This document shows positions 27,913 through 39,617 of a DNA stretch of 64,000 bases, piece by piece. The notes below the pieces were generated by a model, which had not been told where the DNA came from, made no database searches, and saw nothing but the letters and a program-made list of their open reading frames with translations. Position 1 is the first letter of the stretch. Every line of letters starts with the position of its first letter. The stretch is from Pirellulaceae bacterium (GTDB taxonomy: Bacteria > Planctomycetota > Planctomycetia > Pirellulales > Pirellulaceae). The stretch is from contig JAQWSU010000045.1 of NCBI GenBank assembly GCA_029243025.1, positions 806,001-870,000 of the forward strand, given 5' to 3'. A program made the position numbers and the translations under genes.

Positions 27913-27995
27913 GCTACTCCACCATCTTCCCAAACAATTTCAATCGTCTTGGAGCCGGTTTGAGAGACCAATCCGACTGCGACTTCGCCGGTACC

Positions 27996-28937
27996 CTAGT
28001 CGGTCACAGTCGACGCTGCCAATGCGCCCGCCACCGGACCAAGCTCACCAACAAGCGGCTGTGCCTGATGCAATAAGAACTCGACAAACTGTCGCGCGGT
28101 TCTTGATTGCTCTTTCCCCCGACGTTGGATAATGCCCAACGGCCGCACCAAGGGAGTCTCTAATTCAATCGCCACCAGCGTTTTGGACGCAACTTCGCGT
28201 TGCACCGTCGGAGCGGGCAGCAAACCAACGCCCGCATTGATCTCAATCGCACGTTTGATCGTTTCCGTGTTGTCGAACTCCATCGCGATTTCGACTTCCA
28301 CTCCTGCCCCCGCCAACACTCGATCCATCTCTCGCCGAATACGGAGGTCGCTCGTGAAGGTCACCATGGGGCGTCCCTGCAACAACGCTAACGGAAGCCG
28401 ACGAAATTGTGTTAGTTCGTGGTGTGGAGCACAGGCCAGGATCATCGGTTCGTCGCGCCACGGAGTTGCCGAGATCTTTCGATCCGACTGCGGGTAGCTG
28501 ACAAGACCAACCTCAGCCTGATCGCGATTTATCAAATCGTAAACGCGGTCCGGGTGTTGGTACTCAATGCGTAAATTCGACTTCGGATAACGGGAAAGAA
28601 AATCTTGAACCGATTGGTTCATGTGACTTAATCCGACCGAGTAAATCGAAGCGACTCGCACCAGTCCCGATACATCTTCGTGGAGGGTGCGGACATTTTC
28701 CTCCAAGGCAAAATAGCGATCAATTATCCGACGGCAACCGCGGTAAAAGACCGCACCTTCCGAGGTCAACGCCAAGGGGCGCTGTGAACGATCAAGAAGC
28801 TTAACACCCAAGCGCTCTTCCAACTGCTGAACCATTTGGCTGGCAGCCGACTGCGACACATCATTTTCGCACGCACCTTGAGAAATACTTCGGCGCGCAG
28901 CAATGTCGCAAAACACTTTCAGTTGCTTGATCTGCAT
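27996..28937 (-). CDS. LysR-type transcriptional regulator upstream of gltBD
   Basis: A 313-residue LysR regulator. The winged HTH fills residues 1-60 (QIKQLKVFCDIAARRSISQG, SQSAASQMVQQLEERLGVKL, FDRS variant LLDRSQRPL). The co-inducer domain follows (VRVASIYSVGLSHMNQSVQ). It runs in the same direction as gltB, not divergently, so it may be autoregulated from the dyad at 28972-28994 and may read through to gltBD. Nitrogen or sulfur/redox signals are both possible co-inducers; control of gltBD is inferred from position, not shown by sequence. Confidence 0.9.
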   Translation of the reverse strand: MQIKQLKVFCDIAARRSISQGACENDVSQSAASQMVQQLEERLGVKLLDRSQRPLALTSEGAVFYRGCRRIIDRYFALEENVRTLHEDVSGLVRVASIYSVGLSHMNQSVQDFLSRYPKSNLRIEYQHPDRVYDLINRDQAEVGLVSYPQSDRKISATPWRDEPMILACAPHHELTQFRRLPLALLQGRPMVTFTSDLRIRREMDRVLAGAGVEVEIAMEFDNTETIKRAIEINAGVGLLPAPTVQREVASKTLVAIELETPLVRPLGIIQRRGKEQSRTARQFVEFLLHQAQPLVGELGPVAGALAASTVTD

Positions 28938-28971
28938 CCTCGCCCCACAGACTATTAGCGATTCGGATATT

Positions 28972-28994
28972 GATTAGCAGATTTACTAATCTGC
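28972..28994. promoter_or_regulatory. Dyad upstream of LysR gene (candidate operator)
   Basis: Two overlapping inverted repeats: GATTAG (28972-28977) with CTAATC (28986-28991), and GCAGATT (28977-28983) with AATCTGC (28988-28994) around TACT. It lies 35 bases upstream of the LysR start, which is where an autoregulatory site is expected. Confidence 0.55.
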
Positions 28995-29138
28995 GATTCG
29001 ACACCTTAAAGGCTGTAAATCGCTGCGTCAAGCGCCCAGCGGCAGTTTCAAGAAAGAAGAGCGAAAAGAGCGGCGGATTCGGCCACCGGCCGCCGTAATT
29101 TCGAAAGCAGAGTCAGCCGCTTACTCAACAAGCCATTA

Positions 29139-30272
29139 CTACACATCATCTTGCGATGACTTATTGGGTGCGTATTGGCGATTCGGTCGTTTCCGAATCA
29201 CCTCGGCTTTCAGGATTTTATCGGGGATGATGATCAATTGTTCCGAGTGATCCGGATCACGGCGCTGAATTCGTGCCAGCCTATCCTGGCCCTCGAGTAT
29301 CCGGCCAAACACCGTATGCTGTCCATCCAATCCGCTCGTGGGAACGAAAGTCATGAAGAACTGCGATCCTCCCGTATTGGGATCGGAAGTTTTCGCCATA
29401 CTCAGACTCCCGGCGAAATGGCGACGAATCTGATCTTGCTGCGTCTCACAAAAGATCGTGTAACCCGGACCGCCCGAACCATCGCCATTCGGACAGCCGG
29501 TCTGAGCCATAAACCCTGGCAAAACACGATGGAAAGTCAGTCCATCGTAAAAGCCTTTTTCCACAAGTTGGATGAAATTGCCGACGGTAGCGGGAGCTTC
29601 GTTTTCGAACAGTTCCAGGACAATATCGCCCCGATCCGTGGTTAATCGAACCCGGGGCAGATCATCGGCTTTCGCCTCCGCCTCTCGTATTTTCAATTCT
29701 TCCCGCCAATTCTCCTTTGCCGTTGCCACACTTGGCAAATAATTTTCCCCCCGCTCTAGCACACCGAGCTGCGCGGCTTGCTGAAGATACTTATCTGCCG
29801 CATCAAATCGGTTGGTGCAAAAAGCGGCGGTCCCGGCGAGATCATAAAGCTTTTTTTCATCGCAATTGTTTCGCAGCAGGGCGTCCGAAATTTGAAAGGC
29901 TGCATCATATTGGTCAGTTTTCACCCCATCATCGGCAAGTTTAATGAGAAAGCGGGTCAAGCCAGGGTCCGTATTAGGAGCGGCCAGGTATTTACGCAAG
30001 GCCGTCTCTCGCAAGCGGGGAATCATCTCGTGACCGACTTGAAGGCATTGGTTGTATCGATCTCGAATCTCAGCAACTTCGGCTTCTTCCGCAATATCGA
30101 AGCGGGCCCGCAGATCCCTTAACTCTTTGAGCAAATCCTTCCATTCGGCAAAGACTTGATCAAATGACTCCTGTTGAGCAGCATTTTCTTGACTTAACCC
30201 ATGGCTAGATAAGCAGAATAGGCTGAAACTGATCAGCATCGACGACAATGCGACTCGCCAGAAAGAGAGCAT
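29139..30272 (-). CDS. Secreted cyclophilin-type peptidyl-prolyl isomerase
   Basis: A 377-residue exported protein. The signal peptide ends near SSHGLSQ. Residues about 30-190 are helical and Asp/Glu/Arg-rich, with TPR-like flavour (AFQISDALLRNN, FDAADKYLQQAAQLG). The C-terminal cyclophilin domain shows LTTDRGDIVLELFENEAPA, FYDGLTFHRVLPGFMAQTG and GGSQFFMTFVPTSGLDGQHT, with the active Arg in FHRV and the FFMT block conserved. ATG at 30272 is preferred over TTG at 30278 because TAGGAG lies at correct spacing. It probably aids folding of exported proteins. Confidence 0.88.
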   Translation of the reverse strand: MLSFWRVALSSMLISFSLFCLSSHGLSQENAAQQESFDQVFAEWKDLLKELRDLRARFDIAEEAEVAEIRDRYNQCLQVGHEMIPRLRETALRKYLAAPNTDPGLTRFLIKLADDGVKTDQYDAAFQISDALLRNNCDEKKLYDLAGTAAFCTNRFDAADKYLQQAAQLGVLERGENYLPSVATAKENWREELKIREAEAKADDLPRVRLTTDRGDIVLELFENEAPATVGNFIQLVEKGFYDGLTFHRVLPGFMAQTGCPNGDGSGGPGYTIFCETQQDQIRRHFAGSLSMAKTSDPNTGGSQFFMTFVPTSGLDGQHTVFGRILEGQDRLARIQRRDPDHSEQLIIIPDKILKAEVIRKRPNRQYAPNKSSQDDV

Positions 30273-30449
30273 GTTCAACGGCTCCTACTTGGATTAGTCT
30301 TTGCTTAACGCAAACAGGTAGCAAATTTCGCAATCGAAATGGCAAACGTGTCGCTTGTTACACTGTTTGCACTATCCAAAGTATTTCGCCTGTCCGCAGG
30401 CAACTCAAGGGCACAATCGCCTAAAACTGAAATCCCCCTCGGAAAGCTC

Positions 30450-31055
30450 ATGGCACGACGGCCCGATTCGCAATCTCGACGCACCAATCACCCTCTGACC
30501 TTACGCATCGTGGGTGGTACCCATGGAGGCCGTCGCCTGAAATATTCAGGTGACCCCCAGGTCCGTCCAATGAAGGATCGCACCCGGGAAGCGGTCTTCA
30601 ATCTGCTCGGTCCTTTGAGCAAGCCGATCCACGCGGTCGACCTTTTCGCCGGGACAGGTGCGATGGGACTGGAAGCGATAAGCCGCGGCGCAACGCAAGC
30701 AACGATGATTGAACGCCACGCGCCGACAGCGCGTATCATTCGTGAAAATGTGGCGACCCTCGAAGCAGAGACCCTGGCGAGCGTTGTGATGGCGGACGCC
30801 TTTCGCTGGGCACGCGAGAATCCCGCATCGGCCACGCCTCCTTGGCTGCTATTTTGCTGTCCTCCCTACCGGTTTTATCACGAACGATGGGATGACCTCA
30901 AGCGGATGTTGGAGGGCTTGCTCGACCGAGCGGAATCCCAAAGTATTTTCATTGTCGAGGCAGATCAGCAATTCGCCCCCGAACAACTACCGAATGCCGA
31001 TCTTTGGCGTGTTCGTGATTATGCACCAGCCCGCGTCTGCATGCTACGACTGTGA
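30450..31055 (+). CDS. rsmD: RsmD-type 16S rRNA guanine-N2 methyltransferase
   Basis: A 201-residue SAM-dependent enzyme expected to methylate G966 of 16S rRNA. Family marks: RIVGGTHGGRRLKYS, RPMKDRTREAVFNLLG, the SAM motif AVDLFAGTGAMGLEAISRGA and MIERHAPTARIIREN. The catalytic motif, normally D/N-P-P-Y, reads FCCPPYRFY, so a Cys (codon 30858-30860, residue 137) replaces the usual Asp. The ATG at 30450 is preferred because the longer frame from 30339 adds an unrelated tail. Activity is therefore uncertain even though the family assignment is firm. Confidence 0.88.
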   Translation: MARRPDSQSRRTNHPLTLRIVGGTHGGRRLKYSGDPQVRPMKDRTREAVFNLLGPLSKPIHAVDLFAGTGAMGLEAISRGATQATMIERHAPTARIIRENVATLEAETLASVVMADAFRWARENPASATPPWLLFCCPPYRFYHERWDDLKRMLEGLLDRAESQSIFIVEADQQFAPEQLPNADLWRVRDYAPARVCMLRL

Positions 31056-31159
31056 GCTTTGGCACCATCGGGCTGCAGACAGGCTAGAAGGGTCTCCAAC
31101 GGGCAGAACGCAAATCGACTCACGCTATTCCTGATAAGGCTCGCAAGCCGACCTGGTGG

Positions 31160-33847
31160 TTAGTCGTCAACGGAGACATTTAGGATCTGGCTTGGATCCT
31201 GAATCGTTGCCGAATCGCGACCAAAAGTGAACTCACCATCACGACAATCGATTTTCACGCCGGATCCAACTTCGTACTCGCCCTTCAGAATCTCGGTCGC
31301 CAGTGGATTTTGCAATCGTTGCTGAATTACGCGTTTCAATGGACGAGCTCCATACTGCGGATCAAACCCTTCGGCAGCGATTTGGTTTCGAGCCGCTTCG
31401 GTGACAACCAACACCAAATCATTCTTCGCCATTAGACATTCAAGATGAGCGACCTGCAGGTCGACAATCCGTCGGATCTCTTCACGACTGAGCGGATGAA
31501 AGACGATCGTTTCATCAATTCGATTGAGGAATTCTGGAGCGAAGCGGCCCTTAAGACTTTCTTGTACCGCTTCGTCAATCTCCTCCTGCCCCCCACCTTC
31601 CGCGGTAATTTGCTGGATAAACTGGCTCCCAATATTGCTCGTCATCACCACGATCGTATTTGTGAAATCAACCGTACGACCCTGGCTATCGGTCAAACGA
31701 CCATCATCCAACAATTGCAGCAGAATGTTAAACACATCCGGATGAGCCTTTTCAATTTCGTCGAACAGAATGACGGAGTAGGGACGACGTCGAACGACTT
31801 CCGTCAGTTTTCCTCCTTCTTCGTAACCCACGTATCCAGGAGGTGCACCGATCAAACGACTTACGCTATGACGTTCCATAAACTCGCTCATATCGAGTCG
31901 GACCATTGCGTGCTCATCATCGAACAGCACTTGAGCCAATGCCTTGCACAATTCGGTTTTACCGACGCCGGTCGGACCAAGGAACAGGAAGGAACCGATC
32001 GGTCGATCTGGATCTTGCAAGCCGCTTCGACTTCGACGTACAGCGTTCGAGACGGCTTCTAACGCCTCGTTTTGTCCGATCACGCGCAAGTGGAGACGCT
32101 CCTCCATCACGAGCAATTTGGCTTTTTCCGTTTCGATCATTCGCGCAACAGGCACTCCCGTCCAAGTGCTGACAACTTCCGCGATTTCTTCTTCGGTAAC
32201 TTCCTTGCGCAGCAATCGCCGTTCGGGGACAAGCGGACTATTTTCGCCCTCCTGATCCTCTTCGGACTCGACGCGTTCTTGAAGTTTTCGTCGTTTCACA
32301 TCGAGTTCGTAGAGCGTTTGATATTCCGCTTCGCTGATGGGCTGTCCCAGAGCCTGTCTTTCTTTGAGTGCCGTATCCTGATGGCGAAATTCGCGTTCGA
32401 CCTCTTCGAGATCCTGTCGCACTTTCTGCACATCACCGAGCCCAAGCTTTTCTGCTTCCCACTGTTCGCGGAGGCTGGCCAGCTTGAAACGCAACTGCTC
32501 CATTTCTTCTTCAACCAGTCCCAGCCGCTCTCTGGATGTGTCTTCCTCTTCGGCAGCCAGTTGGCGTGCCGCCAACTCCAGCTGAGTCAATTTCCGCTGC
32601 AACTCGTCAATCTCGGTCGGTACGCTCTCAAGTTCCATCGCGACTCGACTTGCCGCCTCATCCACCAGGTCGATCGCCTTATCCGGTAGGAAGCGATCGG
32701 TAATGTAACGATTCGAGAGTTGAGTTGCAGCGACGAGTGCCGAATCTTTGATCTTTACGTTGTGATGTGCTTCATAGCGAGGCTTGAGACCTCGCAAAAT
32801 GGCAATTGTGTCATCCACGGAGGGCTCGCCCACATAGACCGGCTGAAACCGTCTCTCCAACGCGGCATCTTTTTCAATGTACAGACGATATTCGTCGAGC
32901 GTGGTCGCTCCGATGCAGCGCAACTCACCTCTCGCCAACGCTGGCTTCAAGAGGTTCGCCGCATCCGACCCACCTTCGGACCGTCCGGCGCCCACCACGG
33001 TATGCAGTTCGTCAATGAAGAGCACAACCGAGCCACCCGCTTCTTCGACTTCGCGCAAGACCGCTTTCAGACGTTCTTCGAATTCACCCCGAAACTTGGT
33101 ACCAGCGATCAGTGCTCCCATATCAAGCGCAATGACCCGTTTGTTTTTCAGACTCTGCGGAACGTCACCTTCGACAATTCGCAATGCGAGACCTTCGGCA
33201 ATCGCCGTCTTTCCGACACCCGGCTCACCGATTAGCACCGGATTATTTTTGGTTCGTCGGGAAAGAACTTGAATCACTCGGCGAATTTCTGAATCACGAC
33301 CGATCACAGGATCGAGCTTTCCGGCATTCGCACGTTCAACCAGATCGATTCCGTATTTCTCTAATGCCTGAAATTTGGCTTCTGGATTATCGTCCGTGAC
33401 ACGAGCGCCGCCACGAATTGACTGCAACGCTTCCAGGATATCCTGCTCACGAACGCCGCTGAGTTGCAGCAAACTCTGCGCAGAGCTCTTCGTCTTGGTA
33501 AGTGCCAGTAACAGATGTTCGGTCGAGATATAATCATCTTTCATCCGATCGACTTCAGCTTGTGCCGCTTGGAGCACATCCACTAAGCTTTGCCCAATCG
33601 GTGGAGATGGACCGCCGGACACCTTGGGCAAACGTCTGAATTCGGACTCGACGGTACTTTGCAACTGTTTGACGTCAACACCGATCTTTTCGAGCAAGGG
33701 ATGAACGATCCCATCCGCCTCTTGCAGCAAACTGACCAGGAGATGTAACGCTTCGAGTTGCGGATTACCCGCTTGCGTCGCTAAGGTTTGCGCACGGCTG
33801 ACAGCCTCTCGGCCTTTGACGGTTAACTTTTCAAATTGAAATGTCAT
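31160..33847 (-). CDS. clpB: ATP-dependent disaggregase ClpB
   Basis: An 895-residue AAA+ hexameric disaggregase that works with DnaK. Two N-domain repeats (about 1-150) begin [19 protein letters not shown]1 carries [13 protein letters not shown] and [12 protein letters not shown]. The coiled-coil middle domain (about 400-530, [20 protein letters not shown]) distinguishes it from ClpA/C. NBD2 carries [14 protein letters not shown] and [13 protein letters not shown]. The start at 33847 replaces an upstream extension. It lies 280 bases downstream of dnaK on the same strand, an arrangement that suits joint heat-shock control. Confidence 0.97.
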   Translation of the reverse strand: MTFQFEKLTVKGREAVSRAQTLATQAGNPQLEALHLLVSLLQEADGIVHPLLEKIGVDVKQLQSTVESEFRRLPKVSGGPSPPIGQSLVDVLQAAQAEVDRMKDDYISTEHLLLALTKTKSSAQSLLQLSGVREQDILEALQSIRGGARVTDDNPEAKFQALEKYGIDLVERANAGKLDPVIGRDSEIRRVIQVLSRRTKNNPVLIGEPGVGKTAIAEGLALRIVEGDVPQSLKNKRVIALDMGALIAGTKFRGEFEERLKAVLREVEEAGGSVVLFIDELHTVVGAGRSEGGSDAANLLKPALARGELRCIGATTLDEYRLYIEKDAALERRFQPVYVGEPSVDDTIAILRGLKPRYEAHHNVKIKDSALVAATQLSNRYITDRFLPDKAIDLVDEAASRVAMELESVPTEIDELQRKLTQLELAARQLAAEEEDTSRERLGLVEEEMEQLRFKLASLREQWEAEKLGLGDVQKVRQDLEEVEREFRHQDTALKERQALGQPISEAEYQTLYELDVKRRKLQERVESEEDQEGENSPLVPERRLLRKEVTEEEIAEVVSTWTGVPVARMIETEKAKLLVMEERLHLRVIGQNEALEAVSNAVRRSRSGLQDPDRPIGSFLFLGPTGVGKTELCKALAQVLFDDEHAMVRLDMSEFMERHSVSRLIGAPPGYVGYEEGGKLTEVVRRRPYSVILFDEIEKAHPDVFNILLQLLDDGRLTDSQGRTVDFTNTIVVMTSNIGSQFIQQITAEGGGQEEIDEAVQESLKGRFAPEFLNRIDETIVFHPLSREEIRRIVDLQVAHLECLMAKNDLVLVVTEAARNQIAAEGFDPQYGARPLKRVIQQRLQNPLATEILKGEYEVGSGVKIDCRDGEFTFGRDSATIQDPSQILNVSVDD

Positions 33848-34066
33848 ATTCTTTACTCCCCTGACTGTTAGCACGACTGCAGTTGCAGTGGGCAATGCTC
33901 TTGAGGGCAATGCGTTTGTCGCGCAATCGTCAAATGCGCATCACGGCAGCAGCTACCGAATCGTCTCGTTGCGGTTCCCCTGTCGCAACCCAGCCGAACA
34001 AACTCGCGAAAGCGATGAAGAATCAATCGGCTTTGACATCCTACTCACCGCTTTTTTTCGCTCCGG

Positions 34067-34090
34067 CCGAGGCGTCTGGTGACGCCTCGG
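34067..34090. other. Strong hairpin between dnaK and clpB
   Basis: CCGAGGCGTC (34067-34076) and GACGCCTCGG (34081-34090) form a perfect 10-bp stem with loop TGGT, 38 bases after the dnaK stop. No T tract follows on the minus strand, so it may attenuate or stabilise rather than terminate. Confidence 0.6.
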
Positions 34091-34127
34091 AGGCACTTTT
34101 GATACGAAACGCGGCACTCGAATCCGA

Positions 34128-36068
<1,941 letters not shown>

Positions 36069-36438
36069 AATTGTGCTCCTTTTCTAAGGACTGCGGTCGT
36101 GCAGTCGTCTTCCGAATAACGGGATCTTTCCAGATCTATCGGACTGAAACGCTGAAAAGCCGTTGTTTAGTCAAATCAACCGACCCAAAGTCGGATTTCG
36201 GGAGACCTTCAATAGCAAAGCCCGTGCCAGCCCCTTTGACAGCGCGGACGCGCCTGTTAAGTGTATAGGCTAGAATAAGTTGCGGTGCGGCCTTGCCCGG
36301 CGTTTTGTTCGACTCCCTTTTGGACGCTGCCATTTTGACACCCTGAAATTGGGTCGCATCAGGACGCTGCCAAATTGACAGGCTAACAACCGTGCTTGGA
36401 TTCGTAGCCTTTTTTCCGAATTGGATCAAACTCTTCAA
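36069..36438. other. Divergent dnaK/pheA intergenic region
   Basis: About 370 bases. AAGGAG for dnaK lies at its left end. Two copies of a 19-base element (36322-36340 and 36362-36380) occupy the right half. No CIRCE inverted repeat (TTAGCACTC/GAGTGCTAA) was found. Confidence 0.6.
36322..36380. promoter_or_regulatory. Two palindromic direct repeats, 40 bases apart
   Basis: GGACGCTGCCATTTTGACA (36322-36340) and GGACGCTGCCAAATTGACA (36362-36380) differ at two bases and start exactly 40 bases apart, about four helical turns. Each contains CTGNCA-N3-TGNCA(G), a near palindrome, which suits a dimeric regulator. TTGACA within them could also serve as a -35 box. Confidence 0.5.
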
Positions 36439-37545
36439 ATGACGAAAAAAAACAGCTCCCCCTCCTCGACCCGCCGAAAAAAGCTGACTGCCAGTGAGTT
36501 GGTCAAAAGCATCGCCGAACTGGATCGCCGGATTTTGCGACTTTGCAACGACCGAGCTCAACTGCTACTCAACCAAGTGACTCCTGATCAATTGACGCGT
36601 GTTCTGGACGGCCGACGACAAAAGTCATGGCGAAAACTACTTAACAACAATCCGGGCCCGATCAACGAAGCGGGCGTGCGGGCTATTTTTCGTGAACTGG
36701 ATAGCGCGGCACGCGCAGTCGTCACCACAACCCGCGTTGCCTTTTTGGGCCCCGAGTTCAGCTACAGCCACTTGGCCGCGATTGAGCGATTTGGCCAAAG
36801 CACTCAGTTGGTACCCGTGACATCAATCAGCGCTGTCTTTGAAGCAGTCAATCGAAAAGAAGTGCAATATGGAATCGTTCCGGTTGAAAACTCGACCGAC
36901 GGTCGCATTGCCGATTCGCTCGATATGTTCTCACGTTTACCGGTACGAATTTGTGGGGAAGTCCCCATGCGAATTCATCACAACCTGCTGGCGAAATGTG
37001 AGCTGACCAAGATCAAGGAGGTTCACAGCAAGCCGCAGGCGCTGTCACAGTGTCGAGACTGGCTCCAGAAAAATCTCCCGAATGCACGGCCGATTGCAAC
37101 GAGCAGCACGACAGCCGCTGCCGAAAATGCGGCGAAGAATTTGGGCGTTGCTGCCATCGCGAGCTGCCAGGCAGGCGCGAACTATCGACTCGATGTGATG
37201 GCAACGAATATCGAAGATAACCCTAACAATCTGACTCGATTTGCTGTCATCGGCGAGAACGCTGCTCCGAGCTCCGGCAATGACAAAACATCGCTAATGT
37301 TTGAATTGGCACATCAACCTGGGGCGTTGGCAGACGCCATGAATACCTTTAAACGCAACCAGCTGAATCTGACTTGGATTGAATCATTTCCGAAGCAAGG
37401 GTCCCCGAACGAATACCTTTTTTTCGTTGAATTGGACGGCCATCAAACGGACTCACCTGTGCGACAAGCGATCATGACACTTGAGAAAAAGACGGTGCGC
37501 ATTGAAACGCTTGGATCCTATGCCAAGATGAAGCCAATCGGATAA
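36439..37545 (+). CDS. pheA: Prephenate dehydratase (with chorismate mutase-like N-terminus)
   Basis: A 368-residue P-protein-like enzyme for phenylalanine synthesis. Residues about 18-95 resemble an AroQ chorismate mutase (VKSIAELDRRILRLCNDRAQ) but are weakly conserved. The dehydratase domain begins RVAFLGPEFSYSHLAA, continues YGIVPVENSTDGRI, and ends with the active-site NLTRFAVIG. The ACT regulatory domain follows (SLMFELAHQPGALADAMNTF, LTWIESFP), implying Phe feedback. ATG at 36439 is used; an in-frame TTG at 36421 is the alternative. A separate TyrA is at 51429. Confidence 0.93.
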   Translation: MTKKNSSPSSTRRKKLTASELVKSIAELDRRILRLCNDRAQLLLNQVTPDQLTRVLDGRRQKSWRKLLNNNPGPINEAGVRAIFRELDSAARAVVTTTRVAFLGPEFSYSHLAAIERFGQSTQLVPVTSISAVFEAVNRKEVQYGIVPVENSTDGRIADSLDMFSRLPVRICGEVPMRIHHNLLAKCELTKIKEVHSKPQALSQCRDWLQKNLPNARPIATSSTTAAAENAAKNLGVAAIASCQAGANYRLDVMATNIEDNPNNLTRFAVIGENAAPSSGNDKTSLMFELAHQPGALADAMNTFKRNQLNLTWIESFPKQGSPNEYLFFVELDGHQTDSPVRQAIMTLEKKTVRIETLGSYAKMKPIG

Positions 37546-37568
37546 AGTCGCTTCCACGACCGGCACAT

Positions 37569-38081
37569 TCAAACGTTATCGGACAGAGTGCGATTTACCG
37601 TGAAAATCACCTGTCGAGCAGTTTCCAGTTGTCGCTGAATTCGATCTGTCGACTGTAATCGCTCCTGTTGTTCCATCACCACTTCAACCGAATCTCCTCG
37701 AGGCAAATCGCGCCAACGCCTCGCGACGGCGATGTAGATCATGCCGTCCAAGTCGGCGGGAGCATTCGGACCCAGGTGGCCGGTCACGGCAGCGGACAAA
37801 TCGGCGGACGGCGTTTTCGCCAGGACCGCAAGCGCCATCGATCGGGACACTGGTGAGCTAACCGTGGTGTGCTGTTCAATCACCTCCGGTGACACTCCCA
37901 GCCAATCGATCTTTGCTTCGGGTCGATAGGTGACCATTGAGCCAATCAGATAGGCCGAAATTCCAGGGACGCCAGCCAAGAGTCCCGCAACCATTCCCGC
38001 TGTGCAGCTCTCGGCAAACACGACGCGAAGCCGGGTACGATCCAGCGTTTCGGCCAGTCGCTGAGCTTCAAGACCTGTCAT
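37569..38081 (-). CDS. CinA C-terminal-type (nicotinamide-nucleotide amidase-like) protein
   Basis: A 170-residue stand-alone CinA C-terminal domain. Members deamidate NMN (PncC). The catalytic-Ser block VVFAESCTAGMVAGLLAGVPG is well conserved, followed by YLIGSMVTYRPEAKIDWLGV. The second block, usually TGIAGPxG, reads AAVTGHLGPNAPADLDG and is diverged, so it may belong to a planctomycete branch of the family. ATG at 38081 is used; TTG at 38093 is possible. Convergent with pheA, 23 bases away. Confidence 0.82.
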   Translation of the reverse strand: MTGLEAQRLAETLDRTRLRVVFAESCTAGMVAGLLAGVPGISAYLIGSMVTYRPEAKIDWLGVSPEVIEQHTTVSSPVSRSMALAVLAKTPSADLSAAVTGHLGPNAPADLDGMIYIAVARRWRDLPRGDSVEVVMEQQERLQSTDRIQRQLETARQVIFTVNRTLSDNV

Positions 38082-38340
38082 GATCGAACTCAATTCAAAT
38101 CTAGCAGGACAAAGGACTTATCAAGCAGTCGCCAGGCGACCGGTTGACCGCTCGGGAGACGGTCCGTTAGCCTAATCGGAATGGAACACGGTGAATATCC
38201 CTGGTCCCCAGCAAGAATGGTTCAGGCGCTGGTATCCGAGCGGCGGAATTGCCATCGATTTCTGACACCGTAACTCATCCACTGACAACTCGTTCAGCTG
38301 AGCGGCCTGCTAAGCTGGCACATCCCACTCCGAGCCACCT

Positions 38341-39579
38341 ATGAGCGACCCCTATTTCCAGCAGCTTTTCGCCGATCGAATTGGCGGTGCGAATTACGGC
38401 AAGGGCACTGACATCTATAAGTTTGAGAAAATCAAACGCGCCAAGCGACAGGCGTTGGATGACTATCCCCAACGATCCATTATCGACTTCGGCATTGGAG
38501 AAAACGACTCCATGGCGGCCGCCCGCGTCCGCGAGCAAATGACTCATGAGATCAACCAACCAGAAAACCGCGGGTACGCTGACAATGGGATTGCTGAATT
38601 CAAGGAAGCAGCAGCCGCATTCATGCAACGCAATTTTGCCGTTGAACTAGACGCGCAGACCGAGGTCAATCATTGCATCGGTTCGAAAACCGCCCTGGCA
38701 ATCTTACCGGCAGCATTTATCAATCCGGGCGACGTGACGTTGATGACCGTGCCCGGCTACCCTGTTGCCGGCACGCACACTTCTTACTACGGCGGATCCG
38801 TTTTCAAGTTGCCACTGCTCACCGAAAACAACTTCTTACCGGATCTGGCATCAATTCCGTCAGATGTGGCGAAGAATGCCAAACTGCTCGTATTGAATTA
38901 CCCGAACAGTCCCACCGGGAAGGTGGCCACACGCGACTTCTATGAACGTGTCGTTGAGTTTGCGCAAGAAAACAAAGTGGTCGTCATCCAAGATGCAGCC
39001 CACATCATGCTCACATTCGAGGGCGAACCGTTGAGTTTCCTTTCGGTCCCCGGAGCCAAGGACGTGGGAGTCGAAGTGCACTCCCTATCAAAAGGCTTCG
39101 ACATGATCGGCTGGCGAATCGGCTGGGTCTGCGGGCACGCACGACTCGTCAACGCTTTTTCTGATGTGAAAGACAACTGCGATTCCGGACAATTCATCGC
39201 CATCCAAAAAGCGGCTGCGACAGCATTGAATGACCCGTCCATTCCCAAAGACATTCATCACAAATACAAGCGGCGATTGGAAAAGCTTGTAGCAATGTTG
39301 CAACGTTGTGGTATGGAGTGCAGCATGCCCGGCGGTACTTACTTCTTGTACTGCAAATGCCCTGCCGGCGTGAAGAATGGACCAAGCTTCAAAAATGCTG
39401 AGGCAGCGAGTCAGCATCTCATCACCCAACAATCGATCGTGACTGTCCCCTGGGATGATGCAGGATCTTTTCTCCGGTTTTCCGTCACCTACGAAGCGGC
39501 GGACGAAGCCGCAGAAGACGCACTGATGGGGGAAGCTGAAAGTCGCATTCAACAGCTTAACCTGATCAGTGACGCCTGA
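38341..39579 (+). CDS. dapL: LL-diaminopimelate aminotransferase
   Basis: A 412-residue fold-type I PLP aminotransferase of DapL length (about 410). It converts tetrahydrodipicolinate directly to LL-diaminopimelate for lysine and peptidoglycan synthesis. Marks: GGANYGKGTDIYKFEKIKRA near the start, GIGENDSMAA, NYPNSPTGKVATRDFYERV and the PLP-lysine block HSLSKGFDMIGWRIGWVCGH. No aspartate aminotransferase-only signature contradicts the call, but substrate is inferred from length and N-terminal pattern. Ends just before a perfect 13-bp terminator-like hairpin. Confidence 0.85.
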   Translation: MSDPYFQQLFADRIGGANYGKGTDIYKFEKIKRAKRQALDDYPQRSIIDFGIGENDSMAAARVREQMTHEINQPENRGYADNGIAEFKEAAAAFMQRNFAVELDAQTEVNHCIGSKTALAILPAAFINPGDVTLMTVPGYPVAGTHTSYYGGSVFKLPLLTENNFLPDLASIPSDVAKNAKLLVLNYPNSPTGKVATRDFYERVVEFAQENKVVVIQDAAHIMLTFEGEPLSFLSVPGAKDVGVEVHSLSKGFDMIGWRIGWVCGHARLVNAFSDVKDNCDSGQFIAIQKAAATALNDPSIPKDIHHKYKRRLEKLVAMLQRCGMECSMPGGTYFLYCKCPAGVKNGPSFKNAEAASQHLITQQSIVTVPWDDAGSFLRFSVTYEAADEAAEDALMGEAESRIQQLNLISDA

Positions 39580-39617
39580 AAAAGATCAGCGATTCTGGTT
39601 GGCTTCGAGAGAAAAGC

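Noticed and set aside
27130-27963. 277-codon plus-strand frame
   Set aside because: Antisense to gltB; His/Arg-rich composition of a shadow frame.
32072-32689. 205-codon plus-strand frame (and 31445-32062)
   Set aside because: Antisense to clpB; the Phe-rich protein reflects the complement of Glu/Lys codons.
33848-34127. Possible CIRCE element near clpB (TTAGCAC about 33865)
   Set aside because: No matching GAGTGCTAA arm at nine-base spacing.
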